A stretch of DNA of 64,000 nucleotides from Paraglomus occultum (Eukaryota; Glomeromycota; Glomeromycetes; Paraglomerales; Paraglomeraceae): assembly GCA_910592205.1 (NCBI GenBank), contig CAJVPJ010000026.1, forward strand, positions 1-64,000. Direction: 5' to 3'. The position numbers and the translations under genes are program-made. The notes below the pieces were generated by a model, which was given only the letters and a program-made list of their open reading frames with translations, was not told the origin of the DNA and made no database searches. This document shows, piece by piece, positions 26,636 to 38,340 of the stretch (positions are counted from its first letter, which is position 1; each line of letters begins with the position of its first letter).

Positions 26636-27689
26636 AGGCCAGAGTTTCCTTTGTCGACAAAAGTGACCAAGCATAGCATATCATTGCTTGCTGGAGAACA
26701 CGTGAAACCCATATGGTGTCATAACAGATGAAATCTGAAACTGATGAATATTAATTGTTTCAACCGGTTCATTTTATAACGGTTTATTATTTAAAAAAAA
26801 ATAAAGCTCTAAATTACATATCAACATCCTGATGGTCTCGATGCAGTCAGTTTGATATGACAAATTCGTCTCTTGTAAAAATCATTGATTATAACGTTTC
26901 CAGCAGCATCAGTGGATAAATTGAAGGTTATTGTTATTACTATTGCACGTTCAACTTCAAAGATTAGCATTTAACTACTAGTAAGCAAGAATTAATCACC
27001 GGTAAACTTGTAGAAAATAACTTTTATGTAAAAGTTGCAACAGCGTAACGAGGATCTGTTTGTTTGCACGACTATTTTATTGTTTTGTCCGGATTGAATG
27101 ATGACGAGTATGTTGTAAGAACTCGGCTCTATAGCTGACGATTTTATTATCAAAATTATTGGTTATTCACGCGATCCTGCCGTGAAGAGAAAAGTTAAGG
27201 CGCTTTGATCCTTGCAATAGTTAAAACTTTTGATATGAATCAAAAAGAAGAGAATCCAATAAGCATATTTTATCCACTGCTCATATATTAATATGGGGCA
27301 GACTGTAATAGAAAGCCAGGCTGAAAATATTAGCTAATGTAACTGATAATTTTAACAAGACGGCTGAATAGCTGTTCGTGGATTGACTGTTATAGTTTCT
27401 AATTGTTTTGGTTATTATAATAATTAAGATCAAGAAAAAAGTATTCAATATGGCTTGGGACAAGTAATTTATCTCTAACAATGAGCGAATATTGTGACAA
27501 AAATACTTTTCCCTATTGTATCCAAAGGTGGCTGGGTCAGTTATTATCATTAAGATTAACTTCTTCGGTAACTTCGGAAATACTCGTTGCTTTTCCAGTC
27601 AAAAAATATCATTAGCAACCAGCTGAGCAACTCCGGTTCGGACTGCTTCAAATGTTTGCAAACTACTCAATTTTTTAAAAAAAAACCTT

Positions 27690-28015
27690 AATACGGAATT
27701 CAGAAACCTTTTCCCGTTGTCATAGTACTGAACTTTGTTTAATTGATTCATTCACAACCTCAACGATATGATGCACCCAATTTGCAGTTGTCTTTCCTTG
27801 ACCAATCTGAAATTCACTATCTCACTTGAATTTAATATGTCCTGATACTAATGCCATGAAATTTAATTCGATACTTCCATGATACGTAATAGTAATAGTA
27901 AGTAACCACAAATTACCGAATATAATAAAATTAAATATCCGCGTTAATCTTATTTTCTGCCCTCACGCGTAGTTTTTCACCTTTATTCAAACTCTTAATT
28001 CCTTAAAGACCTGAA
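27690..28015 (-). pseudogene. Degraded transposase-like relic, copy 2
   Basis: This stretch aligns along its length with 32690-32990 in the same orientation: shared blocks include CATAGTACTGA, CACAACCTCAACGATATG-type and AAATTTAATTCGA. Reading frames are destroyed. It is an older or more decayed copy of the element described at 32684-33260. Confidence 0.6.
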
Positions 28016-29033
28016 ATAATCATGATAGACGTAAAAAAATTACGTACAAAAAATTACAGTGCAGAAAAAAATTGTAGCATGAAAAAATTACAAAGCTAAC
28101 CAAAACGCAAAAGTCCCAAACACGCGGGCGATTTAAACTCGTTTCAGCTGGTAAAAAAAATACAAGCGATTGAGAAATTTGATTGACGTTTCTACCAGGA
28201 CTTGGTGGAAAGCGTCTAAGCACTTCTTATACATGTACTATGAAATTAATAGCTAATAGCATACCAAAAGAAGAGCTTTCAGAGTTGGCATCGAAGGCTG
28301 AGATGTTGTATAGACGTTAAAGATGAATGGGACGATTACAATGTTTATTATGTCGTAAAAATTTTATATGTTGTGTGTTAACCTCCGCACGTAGTCCATA
28401 TTAATATTAATATTAGTAGAAAGATTATAATATCGTTATATTATATATATATATCACGTCTTGGGTGATAGAACTGACTTCATTGCAGCACCCCTCAATA
28501 TTAATAGTACATCCTGGTGTACCTGGCAAGCATAGGAAAAGTGATAAATGACTTGAAATTCGTTTTGACAATATTCTTCATATTGTTAATAAAGACGACG
28601 ACGACGACGGCGACATCATCAAGTCAGTGATACGTAAATTATTATCTAAAGCCACTGCCAACAACTTCACCAAAGCCAATATGCAGGTTTTTCATTTGAT
28701 TTATACTGATGACTTTGTTCTAAATCACTTAAAGATAATCATGTTCATGCGACAAATTGTACTTGTAATAAAGAGACAATGAATTTTACAAAATTTTCAA
28801 CGCGTCTTTGACATTTAATTCGAGCAGCTCTAAAGTGCTAGAATGTGTGTTCTTGTAAATAGTTTTAATTAGTACCAGAAGATTAATTTTCTCGATAAAA
28901 AAAAAACATCCGACATAGAGGCTACAATTTTTATCGAGTTATATTTATGGATACTTTCAAGCAATTTAGATTTTTTGTTCTACGATCTCTGTCAGCATGA
29001 ATAAGATTGTCGTTATACATATCGAGACTCGTA

Positions 29034-29035
29034 AT

Positions 29036-29071
<36 letters not shown>
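29034..29071. repeat. TAA microsatellite
   Basis: About twelve TAA units in a row, not coding. Confidence 0.9.
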
Positions 29072-29072
<1 letters not shown>

Positions 29073-29364
29073 GTTTAATCGACTGGGTAAGCACATACAC
29101 TTGTATTGTAACGTTAACATTATTTAATTGTTCTCTAATTATAAAGGGGCGAAAGTGTGTGTGCCAAAATAAAGATTATTGGAAAGCAACACCCGATAAC
29201 CATTACAATTTGCATTCGCATGAACATGTGCTTTGTTAAGCTTAAAATTGACATAATTAATATGGTAATGGTTAATACTAAGTAATTAAGTCGTTGAAAA
29301 GTATTATATGGTTGCTACACTAAGTCTGTAGTATTATCCTTCGTAGCGTCTATCTATGTCATCA

Positions 29365-31910
29365 TTAGAGTAAGGAGGACCCTTTACTCTTACCCGTTAG
29401 ATCATTCAATTTCATTATTCCTAAATGTAACCTGAAAGCGAGTCTGTCGAATTGAATGAAGAAGACAGTTTGTCAGTTGTTGGACGCGACAAAAGAATGT
29501 AAGAATGGCCTTTGACAAATATAATACAATGACTCACCTAAGTTCAAATTCATATCCACTAATTCTGCCAGCTTCTTCCCAGAGTCCATGAGCCTTTTCT
29601 AAATTACCCTTGAGATAAGCAGTTACACCTGCTTCCCAATATGCAAATGGAAGAACAAACTTGTCTTCTTTTATTCGGTCATCTCGATCAAAGATCCACG
29701 TAAGACATTCGCTAAAATATTATATATTTAGCTTATCACTTCGATTTTAAAATCAATTTACATATCCTACTTACTGCGCTTCTGAAAACCGTTTTAACTG
29801 ATTTAATATGGATGCTTTGACGAGCCTCAGCATTGCTCCAACATCACACTTGCCAGTTGATATGTCTTCATCAGTTTTTTCTAGATCGCTCAATTTAGCA
29901 TCCGTCATTGCCATACATTTGAGCAGTATCTCTTCTGTCATACATCCAAAGCTGTTCCAAATAAGCATTATTTCAAGACCAGGAAGCACAATATTTTTGA
30001 AACCTTCTTCTGTATATTGTTTAACTTTACGCGTTACGTATTGCTCTATTAATATTGTCCGCCCTCCAAACTTACGAACAACAAGGCCGGCAACTTGCGA
30101 ATAGATTTTAACGGCTTCTTCCATCTTGCCCACCATCACTAAGCAGCTGGCTTGAAAATAAGTAAAGAATGCCGGACTCCAATAACCTTCTTTTGCAAGA
30201 TTAGCGAAACAACTAGCTGCAGCCTCCCATTCCAGCATCAGAGCATAATTCATTCCCAACTCGTAATCACACAGGCGCCTCAATTCAGCACCAAATCCCG
30301 TAGCTAGACTCTGATTGACAGACTTGAAGGCGACTGTTGATTTTTGCAATTCACGTTTCAGGCGCAGATTACGACCCGCAAAAAATGTGAAAAAGTCTGA
30401 TCCGGGAAATTGTTGAAGCGCATCTTCGATGTAAGCGTCAGCCTTCGGAATCTACCAAAAATCAGCATATGGTTATAACATGCTAATCGATGAAAATTGC
30501 GACAATTTATTTACTTACATAGTCTGCACCGAGTATTACTGGTACAAAAGATGTCAATATTGTATACGAGGCTGCAAATCTAGCAAAATAGACATGTTTA
30601 TAATTAAAAATTGTTGAGGCATTTTCCGTAATAGGGACTCATTGAAAAAAATACTTCTTTAACGTCCTTACAGAATAGATGCAAGTGGCGATCTTATGCC
30701 TCGTCCACGCAGGCAATCATTGACCAGTTGAACTCCCAACTCTTTATTTCCTCTATATCCGATTGCAGCTGCGATCATTTTGATAACTTTTCCGGGAAGA
30801 AACGAAAGCACAAGGTTACATGTTCCGAAACTATGCACCAAATTAAAATATAGAATCAGAATATTGCCAAAATGGTATCTATACTTACGACAGAGCTTGC
30901 CGATGAGCGAAAAGTTTAGCAAACTAACCCGAATTCGACGCCACCTTTGGTATGGCGATCAACAGGACCAGGGAAATCGCTTTTGTTCATTTCATCCCAG
31001 ACCTGTTCGTAACTCTTGTATCCTGGTAATTTTTTTTTTCGACCTTTTGCTTAAATATTCTCAGGAACAAGCGTTTTGGATAATAGAGTAAATTTACAAT
31101 TACCTCGCCTCAGATTCAACGCCGCTTTGCCATAACTGACCAAACTCTCCTGAAACAACTGAATCAAAGCAATTAGCAGAACGGATTCTGCCTTGATAAC
31201 CGTGCTACGTAATTGTCCATTAGTCATGAAATGTTTTCGACCAGAGAAGAATTTAGTAACATTCGAAGTAAAACTGGGTTTCGATGCATGAAGTTGTGCA
31301 CTAGCCAGAGCTTCGGCGAAAGAAAGGTGTTTTATAGCAAGTGTTATATCATCCTCGTTAAACGTTGTGACGGCTGCAAGAGATTGGAACAGCGATAATG
31401 AAATCAGGTGCGAACATGAATATATGGACAAACCATCATAATCTGTACCTTTTAAAAACGATATACACCCCCGGCCGAGGGCATATAACGGCTCAAAGTC
31501 TGCTTTCTCGGCAAAAATATCTTGAGCTTCTGAGTATTGGTTGCAGAAAAAGGCCTTTACCTAAAAGCACGAAACAAGTCTGATAATTAGCAAATAAAAA
31601 GCTAGCTTTGGACATTGCAAGACCGGGTAGATTGGAGTTTTGGTTCACTTACACCCTGAAACATTCGCACATCTATTGAATAACGTGGCAAGTGTTAATA
31701 ACTCAAAGAAGTGGGGTAAACCGAAAGTTACTGTACTGTATCGTACGTGCGAACATTACCTTCAGCTTCCTGTTCTTTCGCAGTCAAGTTATTAGGACCG
31801 ATCTCTGATAAGTCTACTTGCAAATTCTGAGCAAGTTCGGTAGATGACTTTGAGCGTTCTTGGGAATAGACAAGCTGTTCATTTTCACGATGTTCAGCAT
31901 TTGGACCCAT
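29365..31910 (-). CDS. IML2/TTC39-family tetratricopeptide protein
   Basis: Ten exons on the minus strand: 31910-31760, 31672-31653, 31560-31449, 31373-31104, 31022-30929, 30830-30672, 30579-30519, 30451-29775, 29711-29538, 29443-29365 (598 aa). Family landmarks in order: ALGRGCISFLKA, LRRGYKSYEQVW, GGVEFGFGTCNLVLSFLPGK, FFTFFAGRNLRLKRE, CDYELGMNYALMLEWEAA, YWSPAFFTYFQASCL and CLTWIF. These match the Iml2/TTC39 (outer-membrane IML2) family; yeast Iml2 has been tied to lipid droplets and clearance of inclusion bodies. The second exon is only 20 nt (D-V-R-M-F-Q-G) but has proper flanking AG and GTAAGT and is needed to keep the frame. The ATG at 31910 is the first in the open frame; an upstream stretch with GTGAG...GCAG may be a 5' UTR intron. 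Confidence 0.88.
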
Positions 31911-33935
31911 TGAAAAGTATAACGATGCTGCAAACTCACTCCTTGACACAAATTTAATGGGAGCACAGAGTGCTTAAATATGGAATTTAATAAGGATTAT
32001 AAACGCGACACCAGATTCCCCATGACAAAAGACAGGCGGGAGAGTATGATTGGGGAACATGTGATGGGTATGGTATGCATGATGGGGTTCATTTTTTCAC
32101 CAAAGCGATTAAATGGCTGGGGAAACAATTGAAGCAGTACTCAATGGTATAATAATGAAGAGGAGGGAGTATAACGAAAGTATTTCTCATAATGAAGTTA
32201 TCAGTAACATCAATAATATTCTCCGTTTTGAAAAACACGTAGTATAAAACGTAAATGGCAAATGACTCTAGACTGATATATGGAACAAAAATAACATAAT
32301 AAAGTTTCGCTATCGTTATAATATATAATAATAAGAAAGGTCTATCCCTGTCACACAAGAACTGTTTTGTATCGAGAGCCACTCCTATTAAATAAAAAAA
32401 GAGGTTAATTTTCATCTCCGCCACATCAAAAGAAATGGTTTCATCTGCCCATAACGCGACAAGAAATCTCTGCACATACATTACGTTGTTGGTCCAAGCA
32501 AGCAAAGATAAATTTCATTATTCAGATCTCTATTCTCTAATAACATAGCTAGTAATTATCTATCTTAGAGAATAATTCTTTTTCTATTGTTTAAGTTTTG
32601 ACAATTCCATGATTAGCTACTTCAAAAGAAAATTTGCAAGCCATTCAATTTCTTAAAGAAAATTCCCAACACAGAGTTAAAATCTAAGTATTGAAAGCCT
32701 TTGCCGTTTTCATAGTACTGAGCTTATTTAATTCTGCTATACTCGATTTTTTCACGACCTCAACAATATGGTCTACACAATCTACTGTCGTTTTTCGGTA
32801 AAGTTTCTTGATCAGTCCGAAACTACCATCACACTTGATAAAATTTAATTCGACACTTTCATAGTAGCCATAAATTACCAAATACAAGTAAAATCAAATG
32901 GTAGCATTATCTTTATTCTGTCTTCTCGCATTATCGCAAGTGATTTTTAAATATTTCTCACTTTATTCAATCGTTTAATTCCATCGAATACCAGGCTCAG
33001 GGTACCATTAGGGTCTTTGCTGATAATTTCGTCCTCATCGAGAACGTAATTAAGTTGTTCGCGTACTGCTTCATAATAAAACGGACTAAAATAATAAATC
33101 TTACTTATCTGTTGATCGGAATGGGGTACGTGAACGTTTTGTACCCAATCGTAACTGTAATGCGCAGTCGCATCAATGCTACAATAAGCTCTACCTCTTG
33201 TTATGAAATGCTCATCCACCATGCTCACTGCTGTCCACCTCAACAGAAAGTATTCGATCTACTACTGCTAAATAATCGAACGTCGATCGGCTTTAAAATT
33301 ACCAACCCACCCCTAAATCGATCGTTGAAACAAGGTGTCGCGAATTGGATACGACTTGTCAATATTAATATCCCGTTTTTTCCAACTTTGACTGTAGGGA
33401 GTGGAGCCTGTTCCGCACAGAAATAAAACCATTGATTAGGATACATTCGTCGCACGGAAAATTTTGCGCCCTAATTGCTTTTGGCTAATTCGTGCGCGTA
33501 AAGGTGGAAAGCGAAGATAAAGAATCAACTCATAAAAATATGGAAAGACAAATCTGTGATATTTATGTTCATTTTGGCATCCTACGAACAAAAGTGAGTG
33601 AAATATTCTTATTACATTTGCCGCCTATTCTTCTCACATTGTGATAGGTGACTGGTATGAATCGGTTCAATTTGTCAAAACAACATGTCATGGATTGCTC
33701 GATGCTTAGATTTGAATCTCCAACAAAGCGAAAGACGAAATACTTATCTTTATTGTATAAACCATCAAATCATATTCTTAGCTACCGTCAATATCACAAA
33801 GAGAAAATAATCTGACAACAGACCAAAATCTTGACAATGTCTCGTGAATGAATGATACTTTCTTTGTTTGGTATATATTTTGGTATGTATTTAGCCATCA
33901 TTCAGCAGCTCAATCAATGCTGCTTACATTCCAGC
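31911..33935. other. Intergenic with transposase-like relic
   Basis: Contains the relic at 32684-33260. A long hydrophobic open frame (32089-32505, minus) has no ATG at its start and no family resemblance. Nothing else is seen. Confidence 0.55.
32684..33260 (-). pseudogene. Relic of a DUF7869-like transposase gene, copy 1
   Basis: Minus-strand fragments recall the transposase-like family common in Glomeromycotina: AHYSYDWVQNVHVPHSDQQ and EQLNYVLDEDE from 33180 to 32990, a degenerate ITCDNARRQNKDN core at about 32945-32905, and FGLIKKLYRKTTVD with VVKKSS at 32830-32745. The pieces lie in different frames, with stops between them, so it is not functional. The family name is from memory of the conserved D-N-x-x-x-Q-N-K and F-G-L-x-K-K pattern. 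Confidence 0.65.
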
Positions 33936-36241
33936 CTAGTATCGTCCAAACCAGAATGGGCACTCTCTTCTGACACTACGAGTTTTGCTAATGAGTTTGT
34001 TGAATTCAGGCGTGTTCAGTGTTGGTCTTTTGAAGGACGATTTGAGCTCTGGGGAACTAATTTGGGGATTTTTGAGTTTAGCAACAAGAGTATCATAAGA
34101 CTCAAATAGGAGAGATCGTATATTCAATAAAATATAAAGCTCATCAATAAATGTATATATGTCCTTTATAGTCGTTGGCACCGAAATCTGCGCAATATGG
34201 GACATCGTATATAATCCTTGAGCTCGAAGATCCAGTACGTAGAAATCTATTTTATATGCAATACACTGGAAGCCCAATATCTTGATACCCGCTTCCCGAG
34301 AAATCGCTGCATCGACACAATCTTTCATAAATACTCCGATCCTCACTAGATCGAGGCAATTCTTATATACGTTATGTTGGTCAGCTGGACCAGTCACTTC
34401 ACCAACAAAGACCACGTTTGTCGCTCGAGATTGATAATTAACTGAAATAACAAAGTCCGGCTGTTTCGTCCTTGATCCATCGAATTTCCTTACTTTGCTT
34501 TCCGTAAGAGCTGTATTCGGCCAACGAACTATATGTTTGTCAGGCATATGAAAGGCACTTTTCATGATTCTGTCTAAATAGTTTGTTATTAATGTTAATT
34601 CACTTGGTTCGTTTCTGATCTTCTCATATGGCAGAGTGCGTATCAGATCTAAGATCAAAAATCCAAAATTGTCTATAAGTTCATCTTTTTGAGCAATATT
34701 TGTAGATAGTAGTTTGATACCCTTCTCACGTGAATCGTTCAAACATGTTTTCACCACGCGTCTATATACATTTTCAATTTCTATGTCTAACTGTAGAGAT
34801 AACCTCGGCATACATTCTCGATGTATTGCTTCCAGCAAGTCTAGGCCAAAATATTCCACCATTTTAGCCGGGTACGAGTTTGGAATAAGAACAAGGATTG
34901 ATGAAAGTGATAAAATTTCATGAGTATTCATCTCGACGTATAATCCCTTAGTCTTTGCCAGTGATACAGCCCCGTCAACATATTTCCTAAACCTGGCGGA
35001 TATGTTAACATCGTTTATATGCATGTCGAATTCTGAACTCGATGATGGTATATGTGAAGAGACATCAGTGATTATGACCTCTTCGCCTTCTGCAAAAGGA
35101 TCTTCAATAGAACACGGTGTTGGAGTCATATATCCATCATCTTGTCCCTCAGAATCTGGGTCAACCGAATTGGGGTATAAGCCATCACTTGATTCTGAGT
35201 CTTGTTCATGTGTCTCCTGCTAACAGGAATTAAATATTTAATGAAGAGAACGTGCACGAAGTTGTAATATGAAGCAGTCATTACCTTTGTTAACCGTTTC
35301 GATGAGCTTGTTTCAGCATTGTCCAGAAATCTCTTGGTAAGTCTGCTTACGGATTTATACTCCTTCTCTGTATCTTGCATCCTACCTGATGAACTGGATC
35401 CAGTTGGTGTTATTGAGATAGATTCACCTTCTATGTCAAAAGCCAATTTTTTAGAATAGTATCTTCCTGTTTCACTAAGAATATTCAGAGTTCCTCTTTT
35501 GTGAATTGTTTTCACCAACAACTGCATAATAATAATAAATGGTAGCAACAATCAGCTGATAAGTAAATGGTGGATACATAAATATATTGACTCTTACTTC
35601 TTTTTTAACACAGAGGATATCTTCCCAATACATCATTAATTTTTTATCAGAACACTCATCGTTAAGCTGTGTGAGAGATACAATGTTGTGAAATTTGTTA
35701 ATAAATTATCCAAAGAAAGTGAAAATGTGAATACAAAGCACAAGTCGCAATGATGGCGCTCAACCGAACATTGAACACCTTCTAGTCAACCCGATCACTG
35801 ACTAGAGGCGCAACCATCATCACTCGGGTCAGCCGAACACTGAATACCTCTAACCAACCGATCACTGGTTAGACGCTCCCTTTTTGTAGCTTTGATTCAA
35901 ACAAAGGAATTGCGTAATCTAAACTACAGACATAACCTTTTTTTTCAATGCTTCGTAATTATCGGGAATCAAATCCTTGATAGCACTCAGATATCGAGTC
36001 TTCCAGGCTGCTTCAAGGCCAAACCACTCACCACAATCAGGAGGAATTGTTATTATATCATCTCGATTCAGAACTAGAAACTCGCGAAATGACCAAGTAT
36101 CGCGCTTCTCGAAGTAAGAACGTAGAACTTGAGACTTGATCAGAATCTGTTATCCAGGAACGATATTATATGTAAGCTTCGGCTTAGTATTACGAATAGC
36201 TACTTACTTTCGTAGCCTAGATATTGTTCACCACTAGACAT
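33936..36241 (-). CDS. Lineage-type hypothetical protein with degenerate PD-(D/E)XK-like core
   Basis: Five exons on the minus strand: 36241-36208, 36127-35937, 35666-35598, 35521-35285, 35219-33936 (604 aa). No family with known function is recognised. Residues 12-75 contain a motif-rich block (DTWSFREFL, CGEWFGLEAAWKTRYL). A Ser/acidic linker follows, then a 400-residue domain in which QPDFVISVNYQ ... FVGEVTGP resembles the PD-(D/E)XK nuclease core, with the catalytic Lys position replaced by Thr. Further conserved-looking blocks: RIGVFMKDCVDAA, GIKILGFQCIAYKIDFYVLDL and a CPFWFG end. I associate this pattern with multigene families of arbuscular mycorrhizal fungi. There is no signal peptide or membrane segment. 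The splice between the first two exons (acceptor CAAG|TT, 36127) is the least certain. The 270-bp third intron carries two hairpins. Confidence 0.72.
35745..35880. repeat. Duplicated hairpin unit inside an intron
   Basis: Two imperfect direct copies (CAACCGAACATTGAACACC... and CAGCCGAACACTGAATACC...) sit within the intron 35667-35936. Each forms a perfect 7-bp stem: CTAGTCA/TGACTAG at 35782-35788 and 35799-35805, and CTAACCA/TGGTTAG at 35850-35856 and 35866-35872, with near-identical loops (ACCGATCAC type). The stems differ at paired positions. Confidence 0.75.
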
Positions 36242-37354
36242 CACCGGATCACGGTTTAAAACTTGTAAAAGTTATGCAATTACTATTACCCAGAATCCCC
36301 GTAATAGTAACGCGTAGTTGTTCGCGATCCTTCATGTGATGTTGCTTCATCACCTGACTTATGATGACTGGCTGAAGATGTCGTACGATGGTAGGTGTAT
36401 CACATTTACCCTCGCGAACGATTACGCGCACAGTAATACCAATTCACCCACATTTTAGAATGAACGTACACATAATGACTACCGTATGTAAAAGTAAAGC
36501 TTCGTTTACTTGAACAGAGATCAAAGGAACAATCTCCAACAAACGTTATTCCTGTAACTGTAGTTTATATGAGTACAATGATATGAATAGAGACCTCGTT
36601 TTCGTTAAGTGTCGAGTTTCGTTTTTTTGCTCAAACATTTGCAAAAGGTTAACGTAATCAGACATTTATAATAATTGATACGTATTTTGTCATCTTGACT
36701 TTATTATTTCTTTAAAACAAAATAGATATATTTGAAGATTCACTAGAGCGATTACAGAATAATTTGTACAATAAATCCGTACAGTTTTATTCTTAAGCAG
36801 GAACAATAAGTTTATCGTTCACTCGATGTAAAGCTTTTTCAAAAAAGCGATATCATGAACCTTTATTTGATGAAAGCAATTAAATAGCTTTCTTTTTCTA
36901 ATTTGACAGTCAAGCAAATAAATGCTGCCGATGCTCTCTAAATATCGCGTAAACCCAATTTCTATGTATATGACGAAAAGATTTATAGGCCCGTAACTTT
37001 TCGCGATGTTACGAACAGAATAATTCTTGGATTTACATTTCTCTCTCACTTATTCTACAAAAGGTTTTTTTGCTCTCTTCTCCCTCCGTCTTTACGCCCA
37101 TGTTGACGAAGAACGCACGCACACAATTTAGTCACTTAATGTTGACATTCAGTTTGTTATACCAAGAATTATACATTTATTTATTTATTCAATACAAAAA
37201 GTCGAACATTTTATCTATAATTCAAGCTTGACACAAAATTGACTTTCCTCGATAAATAATATTATTTCCAACCAGAATAATCAAGTAGACAGATCATATT
37301 CAATACAGAACATGAATTCTCTTGTAAAATTATACTGCAGTTGCTTTCCCTTTG
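36242..37354. other. Intergenic with dispersed repeat segment
   Basis: Segment 36680-36765 matches 41020-41097 closely, including a stretch with GTCATCTTGACTTTATT and a CACTAGAGCGATT end. Otherwise nothing gene-like is seen. Confidence 0.55.
36680..36765. repeat. Dispersed repeat, second copy at 41020-41097
   Basis: Both copies share TTTTGTCATCTTGACTTTA, TTATTTCTTTAAAA and then ACTAGAGCGATT. The downstream copy continues into an 82-bp inverted-repeat element (41081-41162), whereas here only its left end is present. Confidence 0.6.
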
Positions 37355-37513
37355 TCAGGCGCAAACAGGACACACCGCTTGGCGTTCTTCAATACCGTGG
37401 AGAGAGCCGTCGACAAGAGTTTTGCGTTCTTTAGAGCGGTTGATTGGTGCGGCAAAGGAAAGACCGAGCAAAGCACAGAGAACGAAAAGAGCAGTGATTC
37501 GAGAGAATTGCAT
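37355..37513 (-). CDS. Candidate small secreted protein
   Basis: A 52-residue open frame on the minus strand. Residues 1-22 form a clear signal peptide: MQFSR, a hydrophobic core ALFVLCALLGLSF and an A-A-P cleavage context. The mature part is basic then acidic (NRSKERK, HGIEERQ), with candidate dibasic-like sites, and ends in AVCPVCA, giving two Cys one turn apart. The ATG sits in a good fungal context (AACTAAAATG), and a TATA-like AAATAAAA lies about 140 bases upstream. It has no database-known name to me. It could be a secreted effector-like peptide or the first exon of a longer gene, since GTGTGT within the last codons could act as a donor. It stands alone, away from other genes. Confidence 0.55.
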   Translation of the reverse strand: MQFSRITALFVLCALLGLSFAAPINRSKERKTLVDGSLHGIEERQAVCPVCA

Positions 37514-38340
37514 TTTAGTTGGATAAATTATCGTGATAGTTTGGAGAGTTGAAGTATTTAATTTGTATGATGGAGTAGCTCAGCTATGATTTCTATTGTC
37601 GAGGAATCTTGTTGATTGAAAGCTTTGGCGACCTCACGCTGCTTTTATTTTTTTTCCGGCTCGATGCACGGATTCGAGTTTAATTAATTAATTGGGGACT
37701 TTTTCTTTATCTTTTAGCTTCAAATTTGGCGTACAAGTAACTCATAGATTGTTTGGTTAGATTATCGACAACAGACTACTATTTTGATCGGGAAGAAATT
37801 TATGCAGCATGTTACACGTATCAAACATGTAGTACGATACAGACGGAAATGAGTCTCGTAGTAAAAAAAGGAATAACTCTGGCTCTAAGTTGTCAATAAT
37901 GTTGTGTTAATCGCCGTTTGTTAGTTCTTTTCTTTCTTTGTTTTTTCCCCCTAGAGCTTAAAAATGAGGGCGTTTTATTGGTTTTTGTTCTATATTACTA
38001 CAGATGAAACACGCCGTTGGGATCGGACCATCGTGTGAAATAGTAATTCGTGTAATACCATTAGTTATATATCAATTAATTGTGTAATGTGCAGATCGTG
38101 TTTTTCAATACGCAAAAATGGGAGTCATGCTTTTTCTATGTCTCAAGCTGATGATAAATATATTATAGAAGCAATAAAATGAAATTGGATATTTCAAATC
38201 CTATAAGAGAAATTCCATTAAAACTCTTTATTAAATTTTCGTACGGATTTCCTCTCTGGAGAAATGTTTATTTTGATAGCAATAATGACTTGGTACATTC
38301 CGTTATTGCTTAGTAGAATTATTATTACCACTCATGAATA

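Larger units (their letters stand above)
26675..29364. other. Intergenic with transposase-like relic
   Basis: Apart from the relic at 27690-28015 and the TAA microsatellite at 29034-29071, nothing gene-like is seen. An (AT)n run lies at about 28438-28455. Confidence 0.6.

Noticed and set aside
32089-32505. 138-codon hydrophobic minus-strand frame
   Set aside because: It has no ATG at its start, no known family and a composition expected of AT-rich DNA; it could be a relic but this cannot be supported.
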